Source of the DNA: Vibrio chagasii
GTDB taxonomy: Bacteria; Pseudomonadota; Gammaproteobacteria; Enterobacterales; Vibrionaceae
Assembly: GCA_041879415.1 (NCBI GenBank)
Contig: CP090852.1
Location: 992,001 to 1,056,000 of the forward strand
Direction of reading: 5' to 3'
DNA length: 64,000 nt
Position 1 is the first letter of the stretch. Every line of letters begins with the position of its first letter. Made by a program: the position numbers and the translations under genes. The notes beneath the pieces were generated by a model, which ran no database searches, was not told the origin of the DNA, and saw only the letters and a list, made by a program, of their open reading frames with translations. Shown in pieces: positions 1-8,260 of this stretch.

Positions 1-2
1 AT

Positions 3-188
3 AAATTTACAACATCCCCCTACAAAATCGAGGGTGGTAAATTGAATTGTCTCAGTAACGATATACTTTTCCCACATATTTCATCTTGGTCTCTCCGGTC
101 TACAAGCACAGAGCGTGCTTGGATACACCAAAACGTATCAACGTCAGCATTCGTTGATAATCCACAATATAGTCGAATCAGTTTTTAG
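3..188 (+). CDS. Possible 3' end of a truncated upstream gene
   Basis: A reading frame is open from the left edge for 61 codons and stops with TAG at 186-188. It has no start codon of its own that I can support, so if real it is the C-terminal tail of a gene beginning outside the window. The last residues read DNPQYSRISF. I do not recognise the family. A second frame, from 46 to 204, is also open, so coding is far from certain, and an open run of this length occurs by chance a few per cent of the time. Confidence 0.2.
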   Translation, partial: KFTTSPYKIEGGKLNCLSNDILFPHISSWSLRSTSTERAWIHQNVSTSAFVDNPQYSRISF

Positions 189-204
189 ATTTTGTAGAAA
201 ATAA

Positions 205-230
205 AAAGCCTTGTGAGAATACAAGGCTTT
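205..230 (-). terminator. Rho-independent terminator
   Basis: A perfect 10-bp inverted repeat (AAAGCCTTGT / ACAAGGCTTT) surrounds a 6-nt loop. Read on the minus strand it is followed by a run of Ts (TTTTTATTTTC). It lies about 50 bp after the stop of the small lipoprotein gene and would end that transcript. Confidence 0.75.
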
Positions 231-280
231 ACAAGAAGTGGCTTCAGCAAGAGCAGCTAAAACATATTTGAAAGAACTAG

Positions 281-403
281 TTAACTACTGCACCCTTGGG
301 TATGAACTCGGTTCATGTCGTCACCGACTTGCGCTTCTTGAGAGCCCGTAGATTGGCATCCTGCCACGAATAATAGCGTTACAGATAAGATAAGCCATTT
401 CAT
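281..403 (-). CDS. Small entericidin-like lipoprotein (40 aa)
   Basis: This 40-residue gene encodes a lipoprotein precursor. It starts MKWLILSVTLLFVAGC, a short positively charged N-terminus and hydrophobic stretch ending in a lipobox (VAGC, lipidated Cys16). About 24 mature residues follow (QSTGSQEAQ..., ending GCSS) with a second cysteine near the end. The start is supported by AGAGG about seven bases upstream, and a terminator follows the stop. Size and layout resemble entericidin-type or other tiny envelope lipoproteins, but I see no diagnostic signature, so no function is assigned. It is a single-gene unit. Confidence 0.65.
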   Translation of the reverse strand: MKWLILSVTLLFVAGCQSTGSQEAQVGDDMNRVHTQGCSS

Positions 404-625
404 AATAATTCCTCTTTTAGTCATGACTAAAACATAGTACTTATGAGCTTAGACACCTTAATCATTAACCAAAACCTTACTACCGATAAAGCCTTGGTTA
501 ATGAACAAAGCATCGCTTCTCTAATCTACGACCTGCTTTTGTACAAAAAACTTTCACCCCTGCGAATAAAAAATCGCACAAAAGTAACAGAGGGCTATTT
601 CGGAACGAATAATAAGAGCTACATG

Positions 626-1321
626 CTAGTCACTCGTCGCCAAGCGCACCGCTGCTTCTGCATGGATGGCTGTGGTATCAAACAAAGGAACATCAGTATG
701 TTGTTGCTGAATCAGTAAGGCGATTTCAGTGCAGCCGAGAATAACTGCCTCTGCTCCTTGTAGGCTTAGCTTCTCAATGATCTGACTATAGATTGCGCGA
801 GACTCTTCTTTAATTTCGCCTCGGCATAGCTCTTGGTAAATGATGTCGTGTACTTGCTTTCGTTCGTCCTCATCCGGGGTCACAACATCAATACCGAATT
901 TATCGGTTAGACGACCTTTGTAGAAATCTTGTTCCATCGTGAAAGCTGTGCCGAGTAACCCGACTTTCTTCACGCCCTGCTCAAGTAGCTTCTGCGCTGT
1001 GGTATCAGCGATATGGAGAATTGGAACCGTGATCTTCTGTTCGATTTCAGGCACAACTTTATGCATAGTATTAGTGCAAATTAAGATGAAGTCTGCGCCA
1101 CCTTTCTCAACCGATAATGCCGCCTCAGCTAAAATATCAGCCGTCTCAGCCCAGCGACCTTGGTGTTGTAACTTTTCAATCTCATCAAAGTTCACGCTAT
1201 ACATACAGATCTTTGCAGAGTTAAGGCCGCCAAGCGTCGCTTTAACACCTTCGTTAATGGATTTGTAATAGCTCATGGTCGATTCCCAACTCATACCACC
1301 AAGTAAACCGATCGTTTTCAT
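626..1321 (-). CDS. Aspartate/glutamate racemase family protein
   Basis: This 231-residue protein belongs to the cofactor-independent Asp/Glu racemase superfamily (YgeA/aspartate racemase branch), which interconverts L- and D-amino acids in the cytoplasm. Two active-site cysteines stand in the expected contexts: Cys82 in ICTNTMHK and Cys197 in GCTEI. The N-terminal glycine-rich GLLGGMSWEST is typical of aspartate racemases rather than MurI. Length is normal. It is transcribed alone, with no amino-acid permease or peptidoglycan gene beside it. The exact substrate (Asp, Glu or a broader set) cannot be read from sequence. Confidence 0.85.
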   Translation of the reverse strand: MKTIGLLGGMSWESTMSYYKSINEGVKATLGGLNSAKICMYSVNFDEIEKLQHQGRWAETADILAEAALSVEKGGADFILICTNTMHKVVPEIEQKITVPILHIADTTAQKLLEQGVKKVGLLGTAFTMEQDFYKGRLTDKFGIDVVTPDEDERKQVHDIIYQELCRGEIKEESRAIYSQIIEKLSLQGAEAVILGCTEIALLIQQQHTDVPLFDTTAIHAEAAVRLATSD

Positions 1322-1426
1322 TTTTCTATTCCTTTAATTTCTGACTATCCCGATTAAAGCGTCATGCGCTAAAAATTTATAGTACGATCTTGCTGAAAAT
1401 GAGACGAAGCCTTCGCTATTTAGCAA

Positions 1427-1455
1427 AAAGGCTCGAATGAACCATTCGAGCCTTT
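1427..1455 (-). terminator. Rho-independent terminator
   Basis: A 13-bp perfect inverted repeat (AAAGGCTCGAATG / CATTCGAGCCTTT) has a 3-nt loop and, on the minus strand, a TTTTTG tail. It lies just downstream of the HAD phosphatase stop codon. Confidence 0.8.
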
Positions 1456-1482
1456 GTTATTTTATCTGAATGTTTATGAGGG

Positions 1483-2466
1483 TTAGTACACCTCACACCA
1501 ATCGGATTTCATGTCGATTAACGTCCAATCATCTCTAGAGTTCGCTTCATCGAGCGCTTTATCAAGCTTACCAACGTGGGATTCACGATCGTACTTCCAC
1601 TCTCGCTCGGCATCGGTGTGGTGAACAATCATCGCCATTGAATTTGGCTGGCTCGTTGCCCATTGCATCATAGCTTGGTCACCGTCTGAGTTACCCACCG
1701 CTAAAATAGGCTTCTTGCCGATAATATGCTGAATGTTAGTGACCTTTCCGGCTTTGTCATCAATGGTCAAAATAGACGAGTCTTTAGTAACGGTCGGATT
1801 GCCGTCGTTGTAGCTGTAGTTGTATTTAAGTGCGCTACCGATGATCTGCTCTGGCGGGATATTGTAGGCTTCAGGAGCCCACACTCTCATGAAATCAACA
1901 CCGCCACCCGACACAATGTAAGTCTTGAAGTCATGCTCTTGAAGGTAGGTCAGCATCTCTTTCATTGGTTGGTAAGTCAGGTCGGTATAGGCTTTGTTGA
2001 AGCGTTCATCTTTCGCTGCGGCTAACCATTGCTCAACATCTTTTTGGTATTGTTCGACCGTCATACCAGAGTGCGTCGCCATGATAATTTTCAATAAACC
2101 TTCTTCGCCGCTTCCTAGAACACTCTTGATGTCATCTTCAAGCACGAACTTAAACGGTGCTTCCGTTTTCCATTCAGGGTGTTCAGGCGCCATCTCTTTG
2201 ATTCGATCTAACGCGAAAGCCAATTGGAAGTAGTATGGCTTTTCAGACCAAAGCGTACCGTCATTATCAAACACGGCAATACGATCTTGGACCGCAACGA
2301 ATGTATCAGACTCCGCTTTCGTCGCTTGACCAACAAAATCCACGATAGCAGATTTACTCTCACTGTCCTTCCATGAAGGCAGCAGATTTGGGTCACAATC
2401 TTTAGCAAGAGATGAGAATGAGAGGCTAGATAATATCGCGAAAGACAAAAGGGTTATTTTCTTCAT
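1483..2466 (-). CDS. Exported HAD-superfamily phosphatase
   Basis: This 327-residue protein has a Sec signal peptide (MKKITLLSFAILSSLSFSSLA, cleavage near residue 21) and a HAD phosphohydrolase fold. Motif I is FDNDGTLW with nucleophile Asp67 and acid/base Asp69. Motif II is the Ser in VSGGG (186). Motif IV is GNSDGD (258-263) with metal-binding aspartates. Cys24 near the mature N-terminus and Cys324 in the C-terminal DWCEVY could form a disulfide, which suits the periplasm. Periplasmic HAD phosphatases usually release phosphate from small organic phosphates, but the substrate here is unknown. It forms a monocistronic unit with its own terminator. Confidence 0.8.
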   Translation of the reverse strand: MKKITLLSFAILSSLSFSSLAKDCDPNLLPSWKDSESKSAIVDFVGQATKAESDTFVAVQDRIAVFDNDGTLWSEKPYYFQLAFALDRIKEMAPEHPEWKTEAPFKFVLEDDIKSVLGSGEEGLLKIIMATHSGMTVEQYQKDVEQWLAAAKDERFNKAYTDLTYQPMKEMLTYLQEHDFKTYIVSGGGVDFMRVWAPEAYNIPPEQIIGSALKYNYSYNDGNPTVTKDSSILTIDDKAGKVTNIQHIIGKKPILAVGNSDGDQAMMQWATSQPNSMAMIVHHTDAEREWKYDRESHVGKLDKALDEANSRDDWTLIDMKSDWCEVY

Positions 2467-2591
2467 AGCACTACCATGTTATTGAATTAATTAACGGACT
2501 TAATGTCATTCATCCTAGTTGCTCCACTCTGATTTTCCACTTATGAACACTATAACCACTGTTTATGTTGCTATTGGTACAGACGTAAAAC

Positions 2592-2617
2592 GAGGGCTAA
2601 CCTCACGGGCAACCCTC
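2592..2617 (-). terminator. Likely terminator of the agu operon
   Basis: Inverted repeat GAGGGCT / AACCCTC (7 pairs including one G-U in RNA) with a 12-nt loop, followed on the minus strand by GTTTTA. It lies 26 bp after the triple-RidA stop codon. The stem is weaker than others in the window. Confidence 0.45.
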
Positions 2618-2642
2618 ATTGTTTAAACGCTAAATTGAAAGC

Positions 2643-3908
2643 TTAAAGGCTAAGCGGAGTGCCCTCACCATTGGAAGCGATGGCATCAATTTGCACCAAA
2701 GCGCCCATAGGAATATCAGAGACACCGATCACTGTGCGCGCAGGCAACGGACCATCAAAATAATGCGTGCAAACGTCATTGAGCACATCTAAATCAGCCA
2801 TATATCTCAGCTGGATATTTAGCTTCACGATGTCATCCATTACATGCCCAACGCTCTCAATCACTTCTTTAATATTATTGAGACACTGCATCGCCTGCTC
2901 TTTTGCACCATTCGCAACAATCGCTCCAATTCTTGGATCCAGCGGTAATTGAGCAGAGATATTGTTGTAGTGCGAAAAGGCCACGGTTTGTGTTGAGAAC
3001 TCACTAATTGGCGCAGCTTTGGTATTGTTTGCCTTAATCACTATTCCATGACGATCTTCGACGGCTTGTGGCGGTGTGCCATCACCGTGTGACACGGTTG
3101 CATCCATCTGTACTAACGCTCCCATCGCTAAGCCTTCAACAACAGTTACTGAACGTGCTGGCATGTAACCGACAGCTCTTGCAATCGCCGAATCTGGGAA
3201 GAAGGTGGTATACACTTCATTAATGGCAGCGATGTCATCAAAGCTTCTCACATGGATGTTAACCTTTACGATGTCATCAAGTGGGACTTCAATGCTTTCC
3301 AGTATCGATTTGATATTTTTTAGGCATTGAATCGCGTGCTCTTTTGCTCCACCAACAACGATATTGCCCGTTTGAGGATCAATCGGTAGCTGGGCTGAAA
3401 TATGGTTATAGTGAGAGAAAGCCACCGTCTGAGTTGATAAAGAACTGACTGGTGCGTGTTGGGTGTTTCTCGCGATTTTTACCAGCTCACAAGCATCTTG
3501 TGGGTAAGTACCTTCACCATTAGAGATCACGGCATCCATCTGCAAATGAGCACCTTCAAGCGGTAAATCAGCAACAGCAAGTGTCGTACACGTTGGTGTG
3601 TAAGACTGGAAAAACGATGCATAAACTTCATTCACACTGTCGAGATCGGCAATGTTTTTCAAGTATACGTTCACTCTCACAACATCGTGCATTCGGTGTC
3701 CAATGCTCTCCACTATCGCTTGAATGTTCAATAGGCACTGCTTTGTTTGATCCACTAAAGAGCCAGAGACTAAGCTGCCTGTTTTAGGATCAATCGGTAA
3801 CTGAGCAGACAGGTTATTGTAGTGTGAGAATGCCACCGATTGTGTTGAGAAAGGGCTCAATGGTGCATCTTCAGTGTTTTTTGAAACTTTAATAATATCG
3901 GCACTCAT
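2643..3908 (-). CDS. Triple RidA-domain fusion protein
   Basis: This 421-residue protein is three complete RidA (YjgF/UK114) domains in tandem, about 1-131, 141-274 and 287-414. The motif STQ(S/T)VAFSHYN recurs at 21, 158 and 305, and a QMDA/QIDA strand closes each unit. RidA proteins are normally single 130-residue polypeptides that form trimers and hydrolyse reactive enamines and imines, so this chain could fold as a covalent pseudo-trimer. The substrate-binding arginine of the PAR(S/T) motif is kept in domains 2 (Arg252) and 3 (Arg391) but is Thr108 in domain 1. It is the last gene of the agmatine deiminase operon, 175 bp after the carbamoyltransferase. A role in clearing a reactive by-product of agmatine or putrescine metabolism is inference. 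Confidence 0.9.
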   Translation of the reverse strand: MSADIIKVSKNTEDAPLSPFSTQSVAFSHYNNLSAQLPIDPKTGSLVSGSLVDQTKQCLLNIQAIVESIGHRMHDVVRVNVYLKNIADLDSVNEVYASFFQSYTPTCTTLAVADLPLEGAHLQMDAVISNGEGTYPQDACELVKIARNTQHAPVSSLSTQTVAFSHYNHISAQLPIDPQTGNIVVGGAKEHAIQCLKNIKSILESIEVPLDDIVKVNIHVRSFDDIAAINEVYTTFFPDSAIARAVGYMPARSVTVVEGLAMGALVQMDATVSHGDGTPPQAVEDRHGIVIKANNTKAAPISEFSTQTVAFSHYNNISAQLPLDPRIGAIVANGAKEQAMQCLNNIKEVIESVGHVMDDIVKLNIQLRYMADLDVLNDVCTHYFDGPLPARTVIGVSDIPMGALVQIDAIASNGEGTPLSL

Positions 3909-4083
3909 GTCGATACATCTCCTATTCGAGTATTGATGTCAGATAGAGCCAATTAGCTGCGTGTTTACCGACATTTCAAAATAAAAGGCACAAAAATAGC
4001 CGAACCAATAAATCGTGATGAATACTGGTTCAGCTTAATTCGAGCATCACAGTGGAGGCTCTTACGCCCCCACAAATAACCCC

Positions 4084-5130
4084 CTACAGAGTGCTTAAGA
4101 AGCTACTGATTTTTTCTTCATGATGCTTAACGGTTTCTTGTGTCGGGATAACCGCATCTTTATGTGTGAAGTACACTAAAATCGCCATCTGAGCAGTGAG
4201 TCGGTTTTCTGCTTCATCGAACGCCACTGAGTATTCGCTTTCCAGTGCACCACGAGTCACTTCTTCTTTGTCATTCGCAGGTAGGCAGTGCAGTAACATT
4301 GCGCCCGGACGAGCCTTAGCCATTAGCTCTTCTGTGATCACATAGTTAGGCATGAATGCCGCAAGGCGCTCTTCTTTCTCATCCATTTGAGTCACCCAGT
4401 AGAAGCTATCGCCATACACCACATCACAGTCACTGATACGCTCTACATCATCGGTAATTTCAATCGTCCCACCAGACTCTTCACAGAAGTTCAGCGCCAT
4501 GTCGATCCACTCTTGCTCCATGTGGTATTTCTTAGGACCAATTTGCTTAAAGCCCATGCCATACTTAGCACACGTCAGCATCAAAGAGCGGCACACATCT
4601 GTCGCATCACCCATGAATGCCAAAGTGAGATCTGACAATTTACGTCCATCTGTGATGTGCTCTCTGATCGTGTAGAGATCCGCTAGCATTTGAGTTGGGT
4701 GGAAACGCGTATCAAGGCCGTTGATTACTGGTACTGTCGACATTGCAAGTAGGCCATCGAGTGTTTCAGGGCTATTTGTACGAGCCATAATGATGTCGCA
4801 CATACGTGATAACACACGAGACGTATCATCGATCGACTCTTTGCCACCTAAGTGAATATCTTTTGGAGATAGGAATAGTGCGTGACCACCCAGTAATGTT
4901 GCCGCCACCTCGAAAGAAACACGTGTACGAGTCGAACCCGCTTCGAAGATCATCCCTACTGATTTGCCTTTAAACAGAGGTGGAATTGCATTGTCTTTAC
5001 GCGCCTGTTTCAGGTGCGTCATTAGCTCCATCATGTTGTCCATCTCTTCGACAGAGAAGTCTTTCATGGAAACCATGTGCTCTAGGTTTGCTTTGTTTAG
5101 TTCAGTTGCGCTAGAAGAAGGTAATTTCAT
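4084..5130 (-). CDS. aguB: Putrescine carbamoyltransferase
   Basis: This 348-residue transcarbamoylase most likely phosphorolyses N-carbamoylputrescine to putrescine and carbamoyl phosphate. The carbamoyl-phosphate motifs are intact: STRTR at 66-70, HPTQ at 144-147 and HCLP at 281-284. The ornithine-type SMG loop is not visible. Instead the region reads DVVYGDSFYW (about 236-245), as in putrescine carbamoyltransferases of lactic acid bacteria, and the C-terminus is extended. Context supports this over ornithine carbamoyltransferase: agmatine deiminase lies upstream, with antiporter and carbamate kinase nearby and no arginine deiminase. AGGAAC precedes the start. Members are often annotated as ornithine carbamoyltransferase from similarity alone. 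Confidence 0.85.
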   Translation of the reverse strand: MKLPSSSATELNKANLEHMVSMKDFSVEEMDNMMELMTHLKQARKDNAIPPLFKGKSVGMIFEAGSTRTRVSFEVAATLLGGHALFLSPKDIHLGGKESIDDTSRVLSRMCDIIMARTNSPETLDGLLAMSTVPVINGLDTRFHPTQMLADLYTIREHITDGRKLSDLTLAFMGDATDVCRSLMLTCAKYGMGFKQIGPKKYHMEQEWIDMALNFCEESGGTIEITDDVERISDCDVVYGDSFYWVTQMDEKEERLAAFMPNYVITEELMAKARPGAMLLHCLPANDKEEVTRGALESEYSVAFDEAENRLTAQMAILVYFTHKDAVIPTQETVKHHEEKISSFLSTL

Positions 5131-5319
5131 AATAAGTTCCTATTTTTCATAATTTTGTGTGCGGTTCTTTTCAGTTCACTTTCATGGCGATTTGATTTCG
5201 AATACCTGCCATCACTTTCAAGAACCGCTACGTTTGGATTAAATGTTGGTATTAATGACTATCTTTAAGTCTTTGTTTTATTTTAAGTATCTATTCTTAA
5301 GTTGATTTTATTGTTCCAA

Positions 5320-6411
5320 CTAAACTCTTGGCACTTGTTGAGTGATGCAGTGGATATTGCCGCCACCTAACAAAATTTCTCGAGCTGGGACGCCGTTCAC
5401 TTCGTAGCCTGGATAAATATCTTCTAAGATCCCGATAACATCGTTGTCGTAGCGCTTATCCAATAACGGCAGCACGATTTGGTTGTTGGTAATCAGGTAA
5501 TTGGCATACGACGCCGCTAAACGCTCACCCGCTTCTCGCTCCATTCCGTCTGCGATATCGATACCTGCCGCTTCTTCCTCTGTCATGAATAGAGGGCCTG
5601 GCATTGGCAGCTTATGTACCTTTATCTGACGGCCTTTGGCATCCGTTTGACTTGTGATGTAGTCATAGGCTTCATTGCTGATCTCATATTGAGGGTCATT
5701 CTTGTCATCACACCACGTTAGAACCACTTCACCGGGCTTCACGACATGAAGGATATTGTCCACGTGGCCATTGGTTTCATCGTTATACAAACCACGAGGC
5801 AGCCAAATGACTTTCTCAACATTGAGGTGTTCACAAAGCACTTCCGTCAGCTCTTCTTTACTCATGTCCGGGTTGCGGCTTTCGTGCAGTAAGCACTCTT
5901 CTGTTGTGTAGAGTGTGCCCTCTCCATCAACGTGGATTGAACCACCTTCTAGAACGATTGGAGCGCGGTATCGAGAATCACGAATGGTTTCACACATCTT
6001 TTGAGCGACTTGGTTGTCACGATTCCACGGAGAATACAAACCATCGACAAAACCGCCCCAAGCATTGAATTCCCAATCCACGCCTCGGCGTTCACCGCTG
6101 TCATCGACCACATAAGTCGCGCCGATATCGCGCATCCAAGAGTCATCGGTCGAGATTTCCAACACTCGAATGTCCTCAGGTAAACGAGATACCGCGTTAT
6201 CATATTGCTCAGAGCTCGCTAGCATGGTCACTGGTGTTGTATGGCTTATCTTGGTAGCAACCTCTGCAAACACCGCTTGTGCTGGTTTTGCTCCATTGCG
6301 CCAGTTATCCGTACGTTCAGGCCAAGCCATCCAAATTTCGCTGTGTGGCTCGTGTTCCCCTGGCATTCTGAAGCCATCATGTTTTGGAGTAGTCTCAATC
6401 AGTTTTTTCAT
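5320..6411 (-). CDS. aguA: Agmatine deiminase
   Basis: This 363-residue enzyme of the guanidino-modifying (PPAD-type) superfamily converts agmatine to N-carbamoylputrescine and ammonia. Visible active-site landmarks are DDSWMRDIG (89-97), EGG (155-157), the catalytic NGHVD (His216, Asp218) and the nucleophile Cys355 in GGGNIHCITQQ at the C-terminus. Length is normal for the family. It starts 16 bp after the antiporter stop, so the two are almost certainly co-transcribed, with the carbamoyltransferase following after 189 bp. The first two genes thus import agmatine and deiminate it. Confidence 0.93.
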   Translation of the reverse strand: MKKLIETTPKHDGFRMPGEHEPHSEIWMAWPERTDNWRNGAKPAQAVFAEVATKISHTTPVTMLASSEQYDNAVSRLPEDIRVLEISTDDSWMRDIGATYVVDDSGERRGVDWEFNAWGGFVDGLYSPWNRDNQVAQKMCETIRDSRYRAPIVLEGGSIHVDGEGTLYTTEECLLHESRNPDMSKEELTEVLCEHLNVEKVIWLPRGLYNDETNGHVDNILHVVKPGEVVLTWCDDKNDPQYEISNEAYDYITSQTDAKGRQIKVHKLPMPGPLFMTEEEAAGIDIADGMEREAGERLAASYANYLITNNQIVLPLLDKRYDNDVIGILEDIYPGYEVNGVPAREILLGGGNIHCITQQVPRV

Positions 6412-6427
6412 CGTTATGTCCCCTAAA

Positions 6428-7864
6428 TTATGCTTGAGCTTCTTTTTTGTCTTGCGTATCGGCTGTGTCGTTATCGTCCGAGCCTTGCAGTTTCTTACGC
6501 TTTAGAGCGCCTAATAAAATCCACTCACCAGCAAGAACGGTAGCAATGACGCCAATCAAAACAGGTCCTGTATATCCCCAATCAGCGACAGTTAGATCAA
6601 GAGCCTCAGGGAAGATAAATAAGATCACGGCTTGTAGGATGACGAAAAAGCAAACAATCGACATTACCCATTGAGCCGCCATGCCGCCCGGTACTTTAAA
6701 TGGACGTTCACGTTGACCATCAACCACGCGAAGCTTTAGGTATGCCGGGAACATGAACAGATAAGGAAGTAAGAAAATGCAGCTAGAGAAAGCAAATATC
6801 GACCAGAACAGATCATCATTCCCTTGTGCAAACAGTGCGTAAGACAAGATAACAACTGTTGATACTGTGCCCGTGATGTTGTTGGCACCAACTGGAGAAC
6901 CTTTATCTGATACCTTCGCGACAGGTGCTGGAAGCTCACCTTCTTGAGCGGCTTCAGCGGCAGCTCGGCTAGCCCCCATAGTCCAGCTCACCATGTTGCC
7001 AATAAGCGTTAGTAAGGCGAATGTACCAAAGATGTAGACCATTGCTGTACCAAACACACCATTACCAAAGAGTGTTTTGAAGGTATCGATAAGGCCTGCT
7101 ACTAAACCAATACTCTCGACAGGAAGCGCCATCAAGATTCCTACCGTACCGAAGATGTATAAGAAGGCAGTGATACCGATAGAAAGGAAGACGGCCTTAG
7201 GCATATCGCGAACATCTTTCATTTCCTTAGTCATGGTCGCGACTAGCTCAAAGCCCATCAGGTTGAATACAATCGCAGGCAAGAAAGACACGGCTGAATC
7301 TAATGAAGGCATCATTGCGGGTAACGTAAATTCGTTAGCAACACCGTTTTTCATTGCATAAATGAAGCCGCCGATACCTAATGTGCTGATCACTATGATT
7401 TTTAGTACAGCACCCACATTCGTAACCCAAACACCGATATCAGCTGACACATTACAGATCCAAACTGTTAGCCATGTAAGCAATATACAGATGGCGATTT
7501 GGCCCCATAAAGACAGTCCCGGCATGAAGAGTTCGGCAAACATGCCTGCAAACATGATGTATACCGCTGGCATCCATAAACCAACGTTAATCCAGTAAAA
7601 CCACGTTGTTCTCACTGCCCATTTAAAGTTGAAGGCTTGTTTTACCCAATCGTATATCCCACCTTCACCCGGGTAGGTGGTACTCAATTCGGAAGTAATT
7701 AGGCCATATGGGATTACAAAGAAGACCAGCATTAACACCCACCAACCAATGGCACTGACACCAATACTGGCTGACGCGGTTAATGTGTCGACCACCAAAA
7801 CTGCACACAGTGTAAAGAGTGCAATTCCCGTAACCCCCATTTTTCCTTGCGTTTCGTTACTCAT
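6428..7864 (-). CDS. aguD: Agmatine/putrescine antiporter (APC family)
   Basis: This 478-residue inner-membrane protein has about 12 hydrophobic segments and is an amino acid-polyamine-organocation (APC) transporter of the glutamate:GABA/agmatine:putrescine antiporter type. The PGEGGIYDW segment near residue 65 is characteristic of this group. It ends with a charged cytoplasmic tail (DDNDTADTQDKKEAQA). As first gene of the minus-strand operon it is expected to exchange external agmatine for internal putrescine. GGAG before the ATG supports the start. Substrate assignment rests on the neighbours. Confidence 0.85.
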   Translation of the reverse strand: MSNETQGKMGVTGIALFTLCAVLVVDTLTASASIGVSAIGWWVLMLVFFVIPYGLITSELSTTYPGEGGIYDWVKQAFNFKWAVRTTWFYWINVGLWMPAVYIMFAGMFAELFMPGLSLWGQIAICILLTWLTVWICNVSADIGVWVTNVGAVLKIIVISTLGIGGFIYAMKNGVANEFTLPAMMPSLDSAVSFLPAIVFNLMGFELVATMTKEMKDVRDMPKAVFLSIGITAFLYIFGTVGILMALPVESIGLVAGLIDTFKTLFGNGVFGTAMVYIFGTFALLTLIGNMVSWTMGASRAAAEAAQEGELPAPVAKVSDKGSPVGANNITGTVSTVVILSYALFAQGNDDLFWSIFAFSSCIFLLPYLFMFPAYLKLRVVDGQRERPFKVPGGMAAQWVMSIVCFFVILQAVILFIFPEALDLTVADWGYTGPVLIGVIATVLAGEWILLGALKRKKLQGSDDNDTADTQDKKEAQA

Positions 7865-8260
7865 CTCTTAGCTCCTTAATCTCTAATTCGGGATTAATTA
7901 AACGGCAAAGCGATGAAGTGAACTGGGATGAAAATTGAATATCGGTTTTACATAAACGAGTTCGGGGCAAAAATAAAATAAACCCAACAAATATTAGATT
8001 TATAATGCTAAAAGTCGGAATACTTGATTTTGGTCAATAACCATTCGATTAATAAATATATTTTCTATTTCAAAACCAAGATCACATATCTATTTAATCT
8101 AGAGATATTTAAGGCTTTCTGTGACATATAGGTGACTAAAAACATCAAATATTGAGCACAAATCGAATTGTGATTTTTATCCCCACGACTCCAACAGTAT
8201 TTAAATACAATTCAAACCAACTTATTTGCTATGAGCGAAATATCATTTGGAGAATTAAAC
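7865..8260 (+). promoter_or_regulatory. Divergent control region of the agu locus
   Basis: This 396-bp AT-rich stretch separates the antiporter operon (minus) from carbamate kinase (plus) and must hold both promoters. It contains the palindrome listed at 8157-8172 and no gene that I can support. A ten-residue in-frame extension of carbamate kinase starting at 8231 is not counted as coding, because the Shine-Dalgarno GGAG points to 8261. Confidence 0.7.
8157..8172 (+). promoter_or_regulatory. Candidate TetR (AguR) operator
   Basis: CACAAATCGAATTGTG is a palindrome with 14 of 16 positions paired. It lies in the divergent agu control region about 90 bp before carbamate kinase. The size and symmetry suit the TetR-family regulator encoded downstream at 9290. 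That this protein binds here is inference. Confidence 0.5.

Noticed and set aside
443..718. A 91-codon open frame on the plus strand
   Set aside because: It overlaps the racemase gene on the opposite strand, has no good ribosome-binding site and has no recognisable family. It is treated as a shadow.
8120..8136. CRP-like TGTGA sequence in the agu control region
   Set aside because: The right half reads GGTGACT rather than TCACA, so the site does not meet the palindrome expected for CRP.
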